Assembly: GCA_013112725.1 (NCBI GenBank)
Contig: JABFFZ010000015.1
Coordinates: 20,648-84,647, forward strand
Source of the DNA: Chloroflexota bacterium
Lineage (GTDB): Bacteria; Chloroflexota; Anaerolineae; Promineifilales; Promineifilaceae
Length of the DNA stretch: 64,000 bases
Reading direction: 5' to 3'
Below are positions 8,720-16,019 of this stretch, piece after piece. A program made the translations under genes and the position numbers. How positions within the stretch are numbered: the first letter of the stretch is position 1; every line of letters starts with the position of its first letter. The notes beneath the pieces are model-generated. The model searched no databases. It saw only the letters and a program-made list of their open reading frames with translations, and was not told the DNA's origin.

Positions 8720-9511
8720 TTACCACACCGTCCGCATGGCCCCACCATCCACAATCAACGTCTCACCGGTAATGTAGCTGGCGGCGTCAGAGAGCAAAAA
8801 TGCACCCGCTTTGCCAAACTCATCAATCGTGCCATATCGCCGCCACGGGATGAGCGATTCCTGGTATGCTTTTTGCTCATCGGGGTTCTGCCCCAGCCGT
8901 TTGGCCGTCAGGCTGTCTAGCGATTTTACCCGGTCGGTATCAATGCGACCCGGTACCAGGTTGTTCACCCGGATGTGTTCCGGCGCTAACTGGCGTGACA
9001 GACTCTTGACTAGGCTCACTACCCCGGAACGCATCACGTTAGACAGCAGCAAAATGTCAATCGGCTCTTTCACCGAAGAGGAGGTAAGGGTCAAAATAGA
9101 ACCACCGCCTTTTTGCCGCATGGCGGGCAGCGCCGCCCGAATCATGCGCACACTGCTGAGCAGCGTCAGTTCAAACGCCGCCTGCCAGTCCGCATCTGAA
9201 AAATTTTCAAAACCGCCGGTGGGCGGGCCACCGGCATTCACCACCAGCCCATCAATGCCGCCAAAATGAATTTGCGTGGCCTGCGCCCAATCCTGGATAG
9301 ATTGGGCATCGGTGGCGTCCATCACAAAGCCCATCACCTGCGCCCCGGTTTCCGCCTGTAACTGGTGGGCGGCCAACTCAATGTCTGCCTGGGTGCGGCT
9401 GGCAATGGAGACCAGCGCCCCCTCTTGCGCCACCGCCCGCGCAATGCCATATCCCAGCCCCTTGCTGGCGGCAGCCACCATAATCACCTTGTCTTTTAAA
9501 CCCAAATCCAT
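8720..9511 (-). CDS. SDR-family oxidoreductase with altered catalytic residues
   Basis: 263 residues, a classical short-chain dehydrogenase length. The nucleotide loop reads AAASKGLGYGIA, the NAG motif NAGGPPTGG is present and the C-terminus ETLIVDGGAMRTVW is normal. The catalytic Ser is in LTSSSVKEP. The Tyr-x-x-x-Lys pair, expected in the next helix, is replaced by S-N-V-M-R (Tyr to Ser, Lys to Arg). This variant recurs in a subgroup of SDRs usually annotated as 3-oxoacyl-ACP reductase-like. A normal reductase mechanism is doubtful; substrate is unknown. Confidence 0.8.
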   Translation of the reverse strand: MDLGLKDKVIMVAAASKGLGYGIARAVAQEGALVSIASRTQADIELAAHQLQAETGAQVMGFVMDATDAQSIQDWAQATQIHFGGIDGLVVNAGGPPTGGFENFSDADWQAAFELTLLSSVRMIRAALPAMRQKGGGSILTLTSSSVKEPIDILLLSNVMRSGVVSLVKSLSRQLAPEHIRVNNLVPGRIDTDRVKSLDSLTAKRLGQNPDEQKAYQESLIPWRRYGTIDEFGKAGAFLLSDAASYITGETLIVDGGAMRTVW

Positions 9512-9542
9512 CTTACCCTCCGCTCTGGAATGAGAGACATTG

Positions 9543-10265
9543 TCAGGCTTGTTGGCGTGTTAACAGGGACGCCACAAACGCTTGATGTTCTGGAGAAGCA
9601 ATGCCGGCCTGTAACACCCCCAACAGCCCGACCAGATCATCAGCCCAAAATGAATTGGCATGAAAATGTAGACCGGGGAATACCTGGCTTTGGATAACAC
9701 CATTTTCATCTGGCGACATCAACACATATTCCCCTTCTAACAGGTGGAACCAACGTGTTTCCTGCTCATAAGCCAGCAGCACCAGATATTCCTGCACCCC
9801 GTTGCGCCGGTAAACACGTAACTTTTCGTGCAAATCGTAAGCCGCGCTACTGGCAGCCACCTCCACAATGAGTTCCGGTGGCCCTTCAAGAAAATCATCT
9901 ACACCAACTCCGGACTGACCGCCTGCGGTTTCCAGAATACGCAAAAAAGCATCGGGCTGGACCTCGTTTTCCAGATCGAGCCGCACGGTAGCATTATCGC
10001 CAAAATCTGTGCCGGGTGTGACCGCTGCATAACTACCAAGAAACAAAACGATTCGGCTGTGCGGTTTGCTGTGTTTTTCAAGGCGGACGGGCGAGGGCAT
10101 GTAAACAACTCCTTCAATCAGTTCAGCCTTCTTCAAGTGGGGATGGGCCAGGTAGCGGCGTTCAAACTCGGCGCGTGTCAGGTGATCGCCATTAGCTAAG
10201 GGTGGCGTTGGCTGTTCACCTTTAGCTCTTTTAGTTGTTTTAGGGGGTAATGTTGCTGTTACCAT
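9543..10265 (-). CDS. Uma2-family PD-(D/E)XK protein (DUF820)
   Basis: 240 residues. The Uma2 restriction-endonuclease-like core is visible: VQPDAFLRI, then PELIVEVAASSAAYDLHEKL with the acidic and lysine residues, and VYRRNGVQEYLVL. The first 30 residues are a basic, low-complexity extension (LPPKTTKRAKGEQ) and the last 60 are family-specific. Uma2 genes multiply in Cyanobacteria and Chloroflexota; their role is unsettled, with DNA repair or mobile-element links proposed. A second, shorter copy lies at 11169. Confidence 0.85.
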   Translation of the reverse strand: MVTATLPPKTTKRAKGEQPTPPLANGDHLTRAEFERRYLAHPHLKKAELIEGVVYMPSPVRLEKHSKPHSRIVLFLGSYAAVTPGTDFGDNATVRLDLENEVQPDAFLRILETAGGQSGVGVDDFLEGPPELIVEVAASSAAYDLHEKLRVYRRNGVQEYLVLLAYEQETRWFHLLEGEYVLMSPDENGVIQSQVFPGLHFHANSFWADDLVGLLGVLQAGIASPEHQAFVASLLTRQQA

Positions 10266-10355
10266 CGAGGTTTTCGCCTGTTTATGGGAGGTTCATCCGA
10301 TTTTTCCTGTCATACTACCAGGTCGAGTATAACACATTACAGGGGATCCGATTTC

Positions 10356-11104
10356 TCATAGATTCACTGTTTCCCCATCCAGAGGGATAAGCAAACGCGA
10401 TGCCGAAATCCCGTGATTGTCGGCTGCGGCCCGCAGGTCGGCGCGGGAAACTGTGCCGTGATCGAGCGATTCCAGATGCACGGCGATGATGGTGGCCTGG
10501 GGCGCGGCCTGGCATGCGGCGATGGTCTGGGCGGCGTCCATGACAATGGGGGCGCTGTCGCCAAATTTTGCGCCGCTGGAATGGATGATGATCACATCGG
10601 GCTGCACGGTGCGAATGATTTCGGCCACAGCTTCGTACCAGATGGTGTCGCCGGCCCAGTAAACGGTCGGTTCCCCGGCGGTCTGCCAGACGAAGCCGGA
10701 GACCTGCCCCATGCGCTGTCCCCTTCGCCCGTGCCGTGCTGCCCTGGGGTGCGGGTGAAGGTGATGCCTTGCCAGGTGTGGGAGTGAGTGATGGGCGTCA
10801 CGGCCGTAAACCCCTTCTCCTTTATCTTCTCCTCATCCCCCGGCTGGCACAAAATGGGCAAACCCTTCGGCAGTAAGGCCACGGCCGTGTCATCAAAATG
10901 ATCCACATGTAAATGCGAAATAAGCGCCATTTCCACTCCGGCAACCGCCTCTTCCGGGGTACAGGGCAGTTCCACAATCGGGTTCGGCGCAATCTCGGCA
11001 AACGACCGAACCGTCCCTTTAGCCGCCAGGAAGGGGTCTACCACAAACAAATGACCGCCATACGTCACGCGCAAGGTTGCACTGCGAATTAACTGCACCT
11101 TCAT
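10356..11104 (-). pseudogene. MBL-fold metallo-hydrolase split by a frameshift
   Basis: From ATG 11104 the frame gives KVQLIRSATLRVTYGG and the metal-binding HLHVDH of the beta-lactamase fold (UlaG-like subgroup), then TPGQHGTGEG. The remaining family sequence (QRMGQVSGFVWQ, then YWAGDTIWYEA and HLESLDHGTV) continues in another frame to 10356. The join is near 10715-10722, where five bases stand for an expected two codons, so one base appears to be lost. Both halves are otherwise well conserved, so a sequencing error or a very recent mutation is likely. Intact relatives hydrolyse phosphodiester or lactone-like substrates. Confidence 0.75.
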
Positions 11105-11168
11105 CATTTGGTTTCCAGTAACAGGTTGCAAGTGGCAGATAATTGCTTGCCAGCAGCCATTTACAATG

Positions 11169-11645
11169 TCAGCTAAAAATTTTATCCAAGTTAACAGTGA
11201 TACCCACTACCGGGTCGGTCATTTCCCCAGAGGAATACACGGTGGATTCCATCTCCGGCGTGAATATGACAATAGAACTGAGCGCGGGCTGAACCAGCCA
11301 CCCTGATTTCACGCCGGCGGCAAAATATAACTCCATCTTATCTATGAGGTCCGATATGTATTGTCGTGGAGACAGAATTTCAACGACCAACAGAGGCAAC
11401 TTCTGAGCCTTAATCTGGTCATGTAGCAGGTCCAGAGAAAACCTGGGATACACGCAGATGTCTGGAATTAAGGGCTGGGGTTCTAGATCGAGTGTTAATT
11501 CGCTCGCAACTGTATATTGATCCTCATACTTCAGCAATGCGCCGATGAGCCGCGCTTGTATCACGCCATGATTAATGCTAGGCATGGGTTTCCCCCTTTC
11601 CAATTCATATTCGGAGAGTATTTCAAGGGTTTCCATGATTTTCAC
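11169..11645 (-). CDS. Uma2-family PD-(D/E)XK protein (DUF820)
   Basis: 158 residues, a short Uma2 variant. The core LIPDICVYPRF, PLLVVEILSPRQYISDLIDKM and YFAAGVKSGWLV gives the acidic residues and lysine of the nuclease fold. The N-terminus KPMPSINHG is typical of the family. It shares little beyond the fold with the copy at 9543, so the two are not a recent duplication. Confidence 0.85.
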   Translation of the reverse strand: MKIMETLEILSEYELERGKPMPSINHGVIQARLIGALLKYEDQYTVASELTLDLEPQPLIPDICVYPRFSLDLLHDQIKAQKLPLLVVEILSPRQYISDLIDKMELYFAAGVKSGWLVQPALSSIVIFTPEMESTVYSSGEMTDPVVGITVNLDKIFS

Positions 11646-11656
11646 CCCTTCCAGTT

Positions 11657-11709
11657 CGGTAATCGGTAATCGGCCAGATCCTTCACCGATAACCGATTAC
11701 CGATTACCA
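11657..11709. repeat. inverted short tandem repeats (CGGTAAT units)
   Basis: Two CGGTAAT units (11657-11673) face two complementary ATTACCG units (11693-11708) across a 20-base loop, between two minus-strand genes. It could fold as a hairpin and end the osmC transcript. Confidence 0.75.
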
Positions 11710-11712
11710 CAA

Positions 11713-12147
11713 TTACCCATTCAAAACAGCACTCTTAATCACCATCTCCGTCGCCGCCAGCGCCCGCGAGATGGGGCAGTTGGCTTTGGCTTTGGTTACG
11801 AAATCCTGGTAATCGGCTTCGCTCAGGCCGGGCACGGTGGCCTGGGTGTCCAGTTCGATCAGGGTTATTTTTGGCCCTGTTTCGTCCCGGCCCAGGTGAA
11901 CCGAAGCGGTGGTCTCGACGCTGGTGGGGGTGTAGCCATTGTTGCTCAGCAGCGCAGAGAGGAACATGGAGAAGCAGCCGGCATGGGCCGCGCCAATCAG
12001 TTCTTCCGGGTTGGTGCCTTTATCCGAATTTTCAAAGCGGGAGGCGAAGGTGTAGGGCACATCGGCGTACCCGCTTTGTACCTTCATCTGCCCATTGCCT
12101 TCTTTGAGGGTGCCGTTCCACACGGCCGTTGCTGTTCGTGTTGTCAT
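11713..12147 (-). CDS. osmC: OsmC-family peroxiredoxin
   Basis: 144 residues. Cys 58 (AAHAGCFSMFLSALL) and Cys 124 (KANCPISRALA) are at the positions used by E. coli OsmC to reduce organic hydroperoxides, and Arg 37 is nearby. A good ribosome site (AAGGAG) precedes the ATG. Upstream, at 12178-12195, two abutting ACGGCCGT units form an 18-bp palindrome that could be an operator. Transcribed alone. Confidence 0.93.
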   Translation of the reverse strand: MTTRTATAVWNGTLKEGNGQMKVQSGYADVPYTFASRFENSDKGTNPEELIGAAHAGCFSMFLSALLSNNGYTPTSVETTASVHLGRDETGPKITLIELDTQATVPGLSEADYQDFVTKAKANCPISRALAATEMVIKSAVLNG

Positions 12148-12177
12148 TGTTTATTACTCCTTTTCGTGTTGGTGATG

Positions 12178-12195
12178 ACGGCCGTATACGGCCGT
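12178..12195. promoter_or_regulatory. doubled ACGGCCGT palindrome upstream of osmC
   Basis: ACGGCCGTATACGGCCGT is an 18-bp perfect palindrome made of two ACGGCCGT units joined by AT. It lies 31 bases upstream of the osmC start, just after a TATAAA-like element on the minus strand. It may be an operator or a coincidence of a very common octamer. Confidence 0.35.
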
Positions 12196-12253
12196 TCACC
12201 TTTTATACTACCCCGCCCCCGAATCCGTGCAACCGTTTGCCTGTTGGTTGGCG

Positions 12254-12802
12254 TTAGAACGGCCACGGGTTTTTGACGCCATACAACGCCCGCGCCTCCG
12301 GGTAGGCCAGTTCCGGGATGCCAATCTCTACCGATTCCAATAAACCATCGGCCCGCCAGCTAACCTGCCACTCCACGCCCGGAAATTCATAAAACCAGAG
12401 AATCTCCGTTTCGTCCTCTACAAATTCATGGTAGGGATCGCCGCAAGCCCAGCGCATATCCTTGGGGGTGGTCTGCTCGGAAATAGACAAATTGCGCCCC
12501 TGGTAACGCCACAAGCCTGTAAACGGCCGTGAATCCTCATCCGGCAATAATCTGAAAATGAGCGTCTCCAGCAGGTCGTTATCGGCAATCAGGTAAAACC
12601 CTTGCTTCAGGTAATAATATATGCCCGAATCGTTGTAGATATTTTCGGATGGCCCCAGGCCGCTCAATTGGTCAATGTGCCCGCCAATCGAGACGCCGCA
12701 TAAGGCGTGTTTGTCCAAATCAACCACCAACGGCAACGCTGGCTCTTTTTGCCACTGCGCTGTGCGGTTTTTGCGACCAAGCAATCGGTTTTTGAGGCTC
12801 AT
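12254..12802 (-). CDS. unknown protein coupled to the formate-dehydrogenase-like gene
   Basis: 182 residues from ATG 12802, which sits one base after the stop of the upstream molybdoenzyme gene, so translation is probably coupled. The N-terminus is basic (SLKNRLLGRKNRTAQWQK), the body acidic and aromatic, with FVEDETEILWFYEFPGVEWQ and no cysteine cluster or membrane helix. I do not recognise a family. Position suggests a maturation, chaperone or partner role for the enzyme, but nothing in the sequence proves it. Confidence 0.65.
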   Translation of the reverse strand: MSLKNRLLGRKNRTAQWQKEPALPLVVDLDKHALCGVSIGGHIDQLSGLGPSENIYNDSGIYYYLKQGFYLIADNDLLETLIFRLLPDEDSRPFTGLWRYQGRNLSISEQTTPKDMRWACGDPYHEFVEDETEILWFYEFPGVEWQVSWRADGLLESVEIGIPELAYPEARALYGVKNPWPF

Positions 12803-12803
12803 G

Positions 12804-14975
12804 TTAATGCACCTGCACCGGGTCTTTGATCGCGCCGCGGGCAAACAACGGTGTATCGTACCCGGCGTCCCAACCGGCAGGCGCGGTGGTTTTTTCAATG
12901 CGCACGGCCGTGTTCTTGTAATCCGGTATCTTGGCCCGGCCGTCAATCCGGTCCAGCGTCAGCAAATTGGCCGCCGCCTCCGCAAAGTGGAACGGGATAA
13001 AAATCGTCCCCCGCGGCGATCGCTCCGTCACCAACAGCCGCAACACAACAGAGCCACGCCGCGAAGAGACTTTGACCCAATCTCCCATCTCCAACCCCAA
13101 ATCTCCCGCATCTTGGGGATTCATCTCACACACCGCTTCCGGGAACACCTCCTCAATCTGCGACCGCCCGGTCATGGTGCTGCCGCTCCAATGGTACAGC
13201 ACTCGCCCTGTACTCAGGTTAAATGGATACTGTTCATTCGGTAATTCAGACTCTGTGCCGTACGCCACCTCCCAAAATTTCCCCTTACCACGCGGAAACT
13301 CTTCAGCAAAGAGGAAGGGCGTGCCGGGATGGTCAAAGCTGGGGCAGGGCCAATGGACGCCGCCTTCGCGTTCCAGGCGTTCATAAGTGATGCCCCAAAA
13401 ATCAGGCGTCACCTGGCGCATCTCCTCCCAAATCTCCGCCGGGCTGGCATAGTCAAAACCATGCGCCAGCGCCAGCCCCAATCGCTGCTCGATGCGCCGC
13501 CCCAGGTCACACAGAATGTCCCAATCGGCGCGTGAATTGCCCACAGGGGGTACGGCCGTGCGACATCGCTGCACCCGCCGATCCGTATTCGTAAACGTGC
13601 CGTCTTTCTCGGCAAAGCTGGTGGCGGGCAAAATCACGTCCGCCATTTCCCCCGTCTCGTTGATGAAGATATCCTGGCAGACCAGCAGTTCTAGCTGCTC
13701 CAAGGCGTGGCGGGCGTGGTTCTGGTTCGGTTCGCTCATCATTGGGTTTTCACCCAGAACAAAGACGGCACGGATACGGCCGTCGGCCGCCCCATCCACC
13801 ATCTCGGTCGCCGTCAGTCCCGGCGTTGGATTCAGTTCCACGCCCCAATGCTGCTCAAATTTGGCGCGCACGGCCGGCGCGCTTACGCTTTGGTACGCGG
13901 TGAACACGTTAGGTAGCCCGCCGCTGTCTGAGCAGCCCTGCACATTATTCTGGCCGCGCAGCGGATTCAGCCCCGTGCCCGCTTTGCCCACGTGCCCACA
14001 CATCAACGCCAGGTTGACTAACGACAGCGTGTTGTCCGTGCCATGTGTACTCTGGCTGATGCCCATGCCCCAATAAATGGCCGCCCGTTTCGCCCCGGCA
14101 TAAATCCGCGCCGCCTGCCGGATTTGCTCGGCCGGGACGCCGCTCACCGACTCCGCCCACTCTGGCGTGTACTTTTCCAGCGATTCCAGGTAGTCGTTAA
14201 ACCCTTCGGTGCGGTTTTGGATGAATTCGTCATCATACAATTGCTCTTTGACCACGACATGGGCCATCGCCTGGAATACGGCCACATCCGTGCCCGGATT
14301 TTGCCGCAGCCAGAGGGTGGCAAAGTTGGTCATATCAATATGGCGTGGGTCTACGACGATCAATTTGGCCCCATTTTGGCGCACTGCCCGCTTCAGAAAG
14401 TTAGAAATGACCGGGTGTGTTTCGGTCGTGTTGCTACCGGTGACGATAAACGCTTCCAGGTTTTCCATCTCGGCGATAGAGTTGGACATGGCGCTGCTGC
14501 CGATGGACAACTGCAAACCCGTCACCGACCCGGCGTGGCACAGCCGGGCGCAGTGGTCTACGTTGTTGGTGTGCATCAGGGCGCGGATGAGCTTTTGGTA
14601 GACGTAGTTGTCTTCGTTGGTGGCTTTGGCGCTGGCGTAGCTGGCAATGGCGTCGCCGCCATACTGGTTACGGATGCGTACTAGTTCATCGGCCACAAAA
14701 TCCAGGGCTTCATCCCAGGAGGCTTCGCGCCAGATCGGTTTGGCGCTACGGCCGTCGGCCCGATTCACCCGGATGAGCGGCGTCTTCACCCGCCCTGGAT
14801 GCTTGACATAATCCGTACCAAACCGCCCCTTGACGCACAACATCCCATAATTAGGCGCGGCGTCAAAAGGGGCGGTGACGGCATAGATGAAATCGTCCTT
14901 GATGTTTAGTTCCATCTGGCAGCCCACCCCACAGTAGGGGCAGGTCGTGCGCACCACACGGTCAGGGGAAATCAT
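12804..14975 (-). CDS. molybdopterin oxidoreductase, formate dehydrogenase alpha-like (Cys type)
   Basis: 723 residues, close to E. coli FdhF. The N-terminal 4Fe-4S cluster motif is CPYCGVGCQMEL plus MLCVKGRFG. The region NNVDHCARLCHAGSV holds Cys 146 where FdhF has selenocysteine, followed by His, the two residues that act on formate. The domain order (4Fe-4S, two molybdopterin domains, C-terminal MGD-binding barrel with FHFAEAAANLLT) is complete. No NADH-linked beta or gamma subunit is adjacent, so it may be a soluble hydrogenlyase-like or assimilatory enzyme; a nitrate-reductase-like function cannot be excluded. It heads a two-gene operon. Confidence 0.85.
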   Translation of the reverse strand: MISPDRVVRTTCPYCGVGCQMELNIKDDFIYAVTAPFDAAPNYGMLCVKGRFGTDYVKHPGRVKTPLIRVNRADGRSAKPIWREASWDEALDFVADELVRIRNQYGGDAIASYASAKATNEDNYVYQKLIRALMHTNNVDHCARLCHAGSVTGLQLSIGSSAMSNSIAEMENLEAFIVTGSNTTETHPVISNFLKRAVRQNGAKLIVVDPRHIDMTNFATLWLRQNPGTDVAVFQAMAHVVVKEQLYDDEFIQNRTEGFNDYLESLEKYTPEWAESVSGVPAEQIRQAARIYAGAKRAAIYWGMGISQSTHGTDNTLSLVNLALMCGHVGKAGTGLNPLRGQNNVQGCSDSGGLPNVFTAYQSVSAPAVRAKFEQHWGVELNPTPGLTATEMVDGAADGRIRAVFVLGENPMMSEPNQNHARHALEQLELLVCQDIFINETGEMADVILPATSFAEKDGTFTNTDRRVQRCRTAVPPVGNSRADWDILCDLGRRIEQRLGLALAHGFDYASPAEIWEEMRQVTPDFWGITYERLEREGGVHWPCPSFDHPGTPFLFAEEFPRGKGKFWEVAYGTESELPNEQYPFNLSTGRVLYHWSGSTMTGRSQIEEVFPEAVCEMNPQDAGDLGLEMGDWVKVSSRRGSVVLRLLVTERSPRGTIFIPFHFAEAAANLLTLDRIDGRAKIPDYKNTAVRIEKTTAPAGWDAGYDTPLFARGAIKDPVQVH

Positions 14976-15035
14976 GGCGTATCTCCTTATGCTGTTTAAC
15001 GGTTCAGGTTCAGTTTACTGCCAAAGTCTGAGGGG

Positions 15036-15083
15036 TGAGCATCTTCAGATGCTCACGAGTGGCATCTGAGGATGCCACACTCC
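15036..15083. terminator. two adjacent hairpins
   Basis: GTGAGCATCT-TC-AGATGCTCAC (about 15036-15057) is followed by a second hairpin with arms GAGTGGCATC and its near complement to 15083. They share the core GCATCT. They lie between two minus-strand genes, immediately downstream of the small gene ending at 15087 is the next gene's leader on the opposite side. Confidence 0.5.
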
Positions 15084-15086
15084 GCA

Positions 15087-15434
15087 TTATAGTTTGGAAG
15101 GATCAATTACTTGAGCATGTATCTCGAGCTCATTATCACCAGGTATGTGCGTAGAATAATCAAATATCTGAATCCAGGATGTAGGAATCTCGATTCCGCC
15201 ATCTCTCTGGATTGATAAGCCCAGGCTTTCAAGCTTTTGGAAAAAGGCATCCAATTCTTGATTATCGGAGATGCCTTTTGAATTACAGTCAAGATATGAC
15301 TGAAAAAATGGCCGAAAGTCATCATAACTTGGCGTGGGGTTAAACACGCCCATATAGACACTCATACCTGTGTCCCTGTCTTCAAGGTTTGTCTGTCCGA
15401 TATATTGCTCTCCTGCATAAACCTGGTACTTCAT
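15087..15434 (-). CDS. hypothetical protein upstream of fdh-like gene
   Basis: 115 residues, acidic, soluble. It starts KYQVYAGEQYIGQTNLE and ends in a beta-rich stretch (IFDYSTHIPGDNELEIHAQV). No domain recognised. It is downstream of hicAB on the same strand, 61 bases from the hicA stop, and may be cargo of that unit. Its base composition is visibly poorer in G and C than the neighbouring enzyme gene and it contains no ACGGCCGT octamer, which may mean recent arrival. Confidence 0.6.
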   Translation of the reverse strand: MKYQVYAGEQYIGQTNLEDRDTGMSVYMGVFNPTPSYDDFRPFFQSYLDCNSKGISDNQELDAFFQKLESLGLSIQRDGGIEIPTSWIQIFDYSTHIPGDNELEIHAQVIDPSKL

Positions 15435-15495
15435 TTCTTTTCACGCTTTGAATTTCCGGGCGATTTTAAGCAATAAAGTAGTAAGATCACTAAGG

Positions 15496-15672
15496 TCATT
15501 CTTCCAGGCCAAGCTGTTTTTTGATGAGTAAACAGAGTGAGTCTTTTATTTCGTTGTGGCGCGGAATGGGGGCTTTACGGCCGTTACGCGGGTAAATATC
15601 GTGCTTTTTGCCATGCCGGTACAAATGGCAGCCAGCCCTGGTCAATTCTCGGATAAAGGTCTTGCGGTTCAC
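15496..15672 (-). CDS. hicA: HicA-family mRNA interferase toxin
   Basis: 58 residues, start GTG (15672) overlapping the TGA of hicB. The protein begins VNRKTFIRELTRAGCHLY and contains RHGKKHDIY with the catalytic His of the double-stranded-RNA-binding-like HicA fold, then KAPIPRHNEIKDSL and KKQLGLEE. HicA cleaves mRNA; HicB neutralises it. The order antitoxin-then-toxin with overlapping stop and start fits tight translational coupling. The gene contains one ACGGCCGT octamer. Confidence 0.88.
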   Translation of the reverse strand: MNRKTFIRELTRAGCHLYRHGKKHDIYPRNGRKAPIPRHNEIKDSLCLLIKKQLGLEE

Positions 15673-15875
15673 ACTTCCAACGCCAATTCTTTTGTCATCG
15701 TTTTTTCAGCGATATACACATCGTCCGTATCCATCATCAGTTCATAGGCATCGCGAATGTTTTCTTCTAATTCTTCCAGAGTTTCGCCCTGGCTAAAGAC
15801 ACCGGGAACTTCTTTTAATCGCCCCACATACCATTCATCGTCTATCCAGTATTCCAATGTAAATAATCGGGTCAT
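15669..15875 (-). CDS. hicB: HicB-family antitoxin
   Basis: 68 residues: TRLFTLEYWIDDEWYVGRL, VPGVFSQGETLEELEENI and RDAYELMM are the degenerate RNase-H-like HicB pattern. There is no C-terminal DNA-binding extension, so repression of the operon may rely on other factors or on oligomers. It precedes and overlaps hicA by four bases. Confidence 0.88.
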   Translation of the reverse strand: MTRLFTLEYWIDDEWYVGRLKEVPGVFSQGETLEELEENIRDAYELMMDTDDVYIAEKTMTKELALEV

Positions 15876-15950
15876 GGTCTACCTTCTCCTAAAATTCAAA
15901 ACTCCTATGCCAAGAGTGTAATCATTTGAGCTACGGCCGTCTAGTAGCAG

Positions 15951-16015
15951 TGCCAGGCAAAGGGCTGTGTGGCGTTGGTCAATTAAGATAAGACTGTTTT
16001 GCCCCTTGCCTGGCA
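15951..16015. terminator. inverted repeat of the GCCAGGCA type
   Basis: Arms TGCCAGGCAAAGGG (15951-15964) and CCCCTTGCCTGGCA (16002-16015) match with one exception. It lies just after the stop of the SH3/propeller lipoprotein gene on the minus strand and resembles the repeat at 1899-1951. Confidence 0.55.
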
Positions 16016-16019
16016 TTAC

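Noticed and set aside
14538..14540. Selenocysteine codon in the formate-dehydrogenase-like gene
   Set aside because: The codon at the position equivalent to FdhF Sec 140 is TGC (Cys 146), so this is a Cys-type enzyme.
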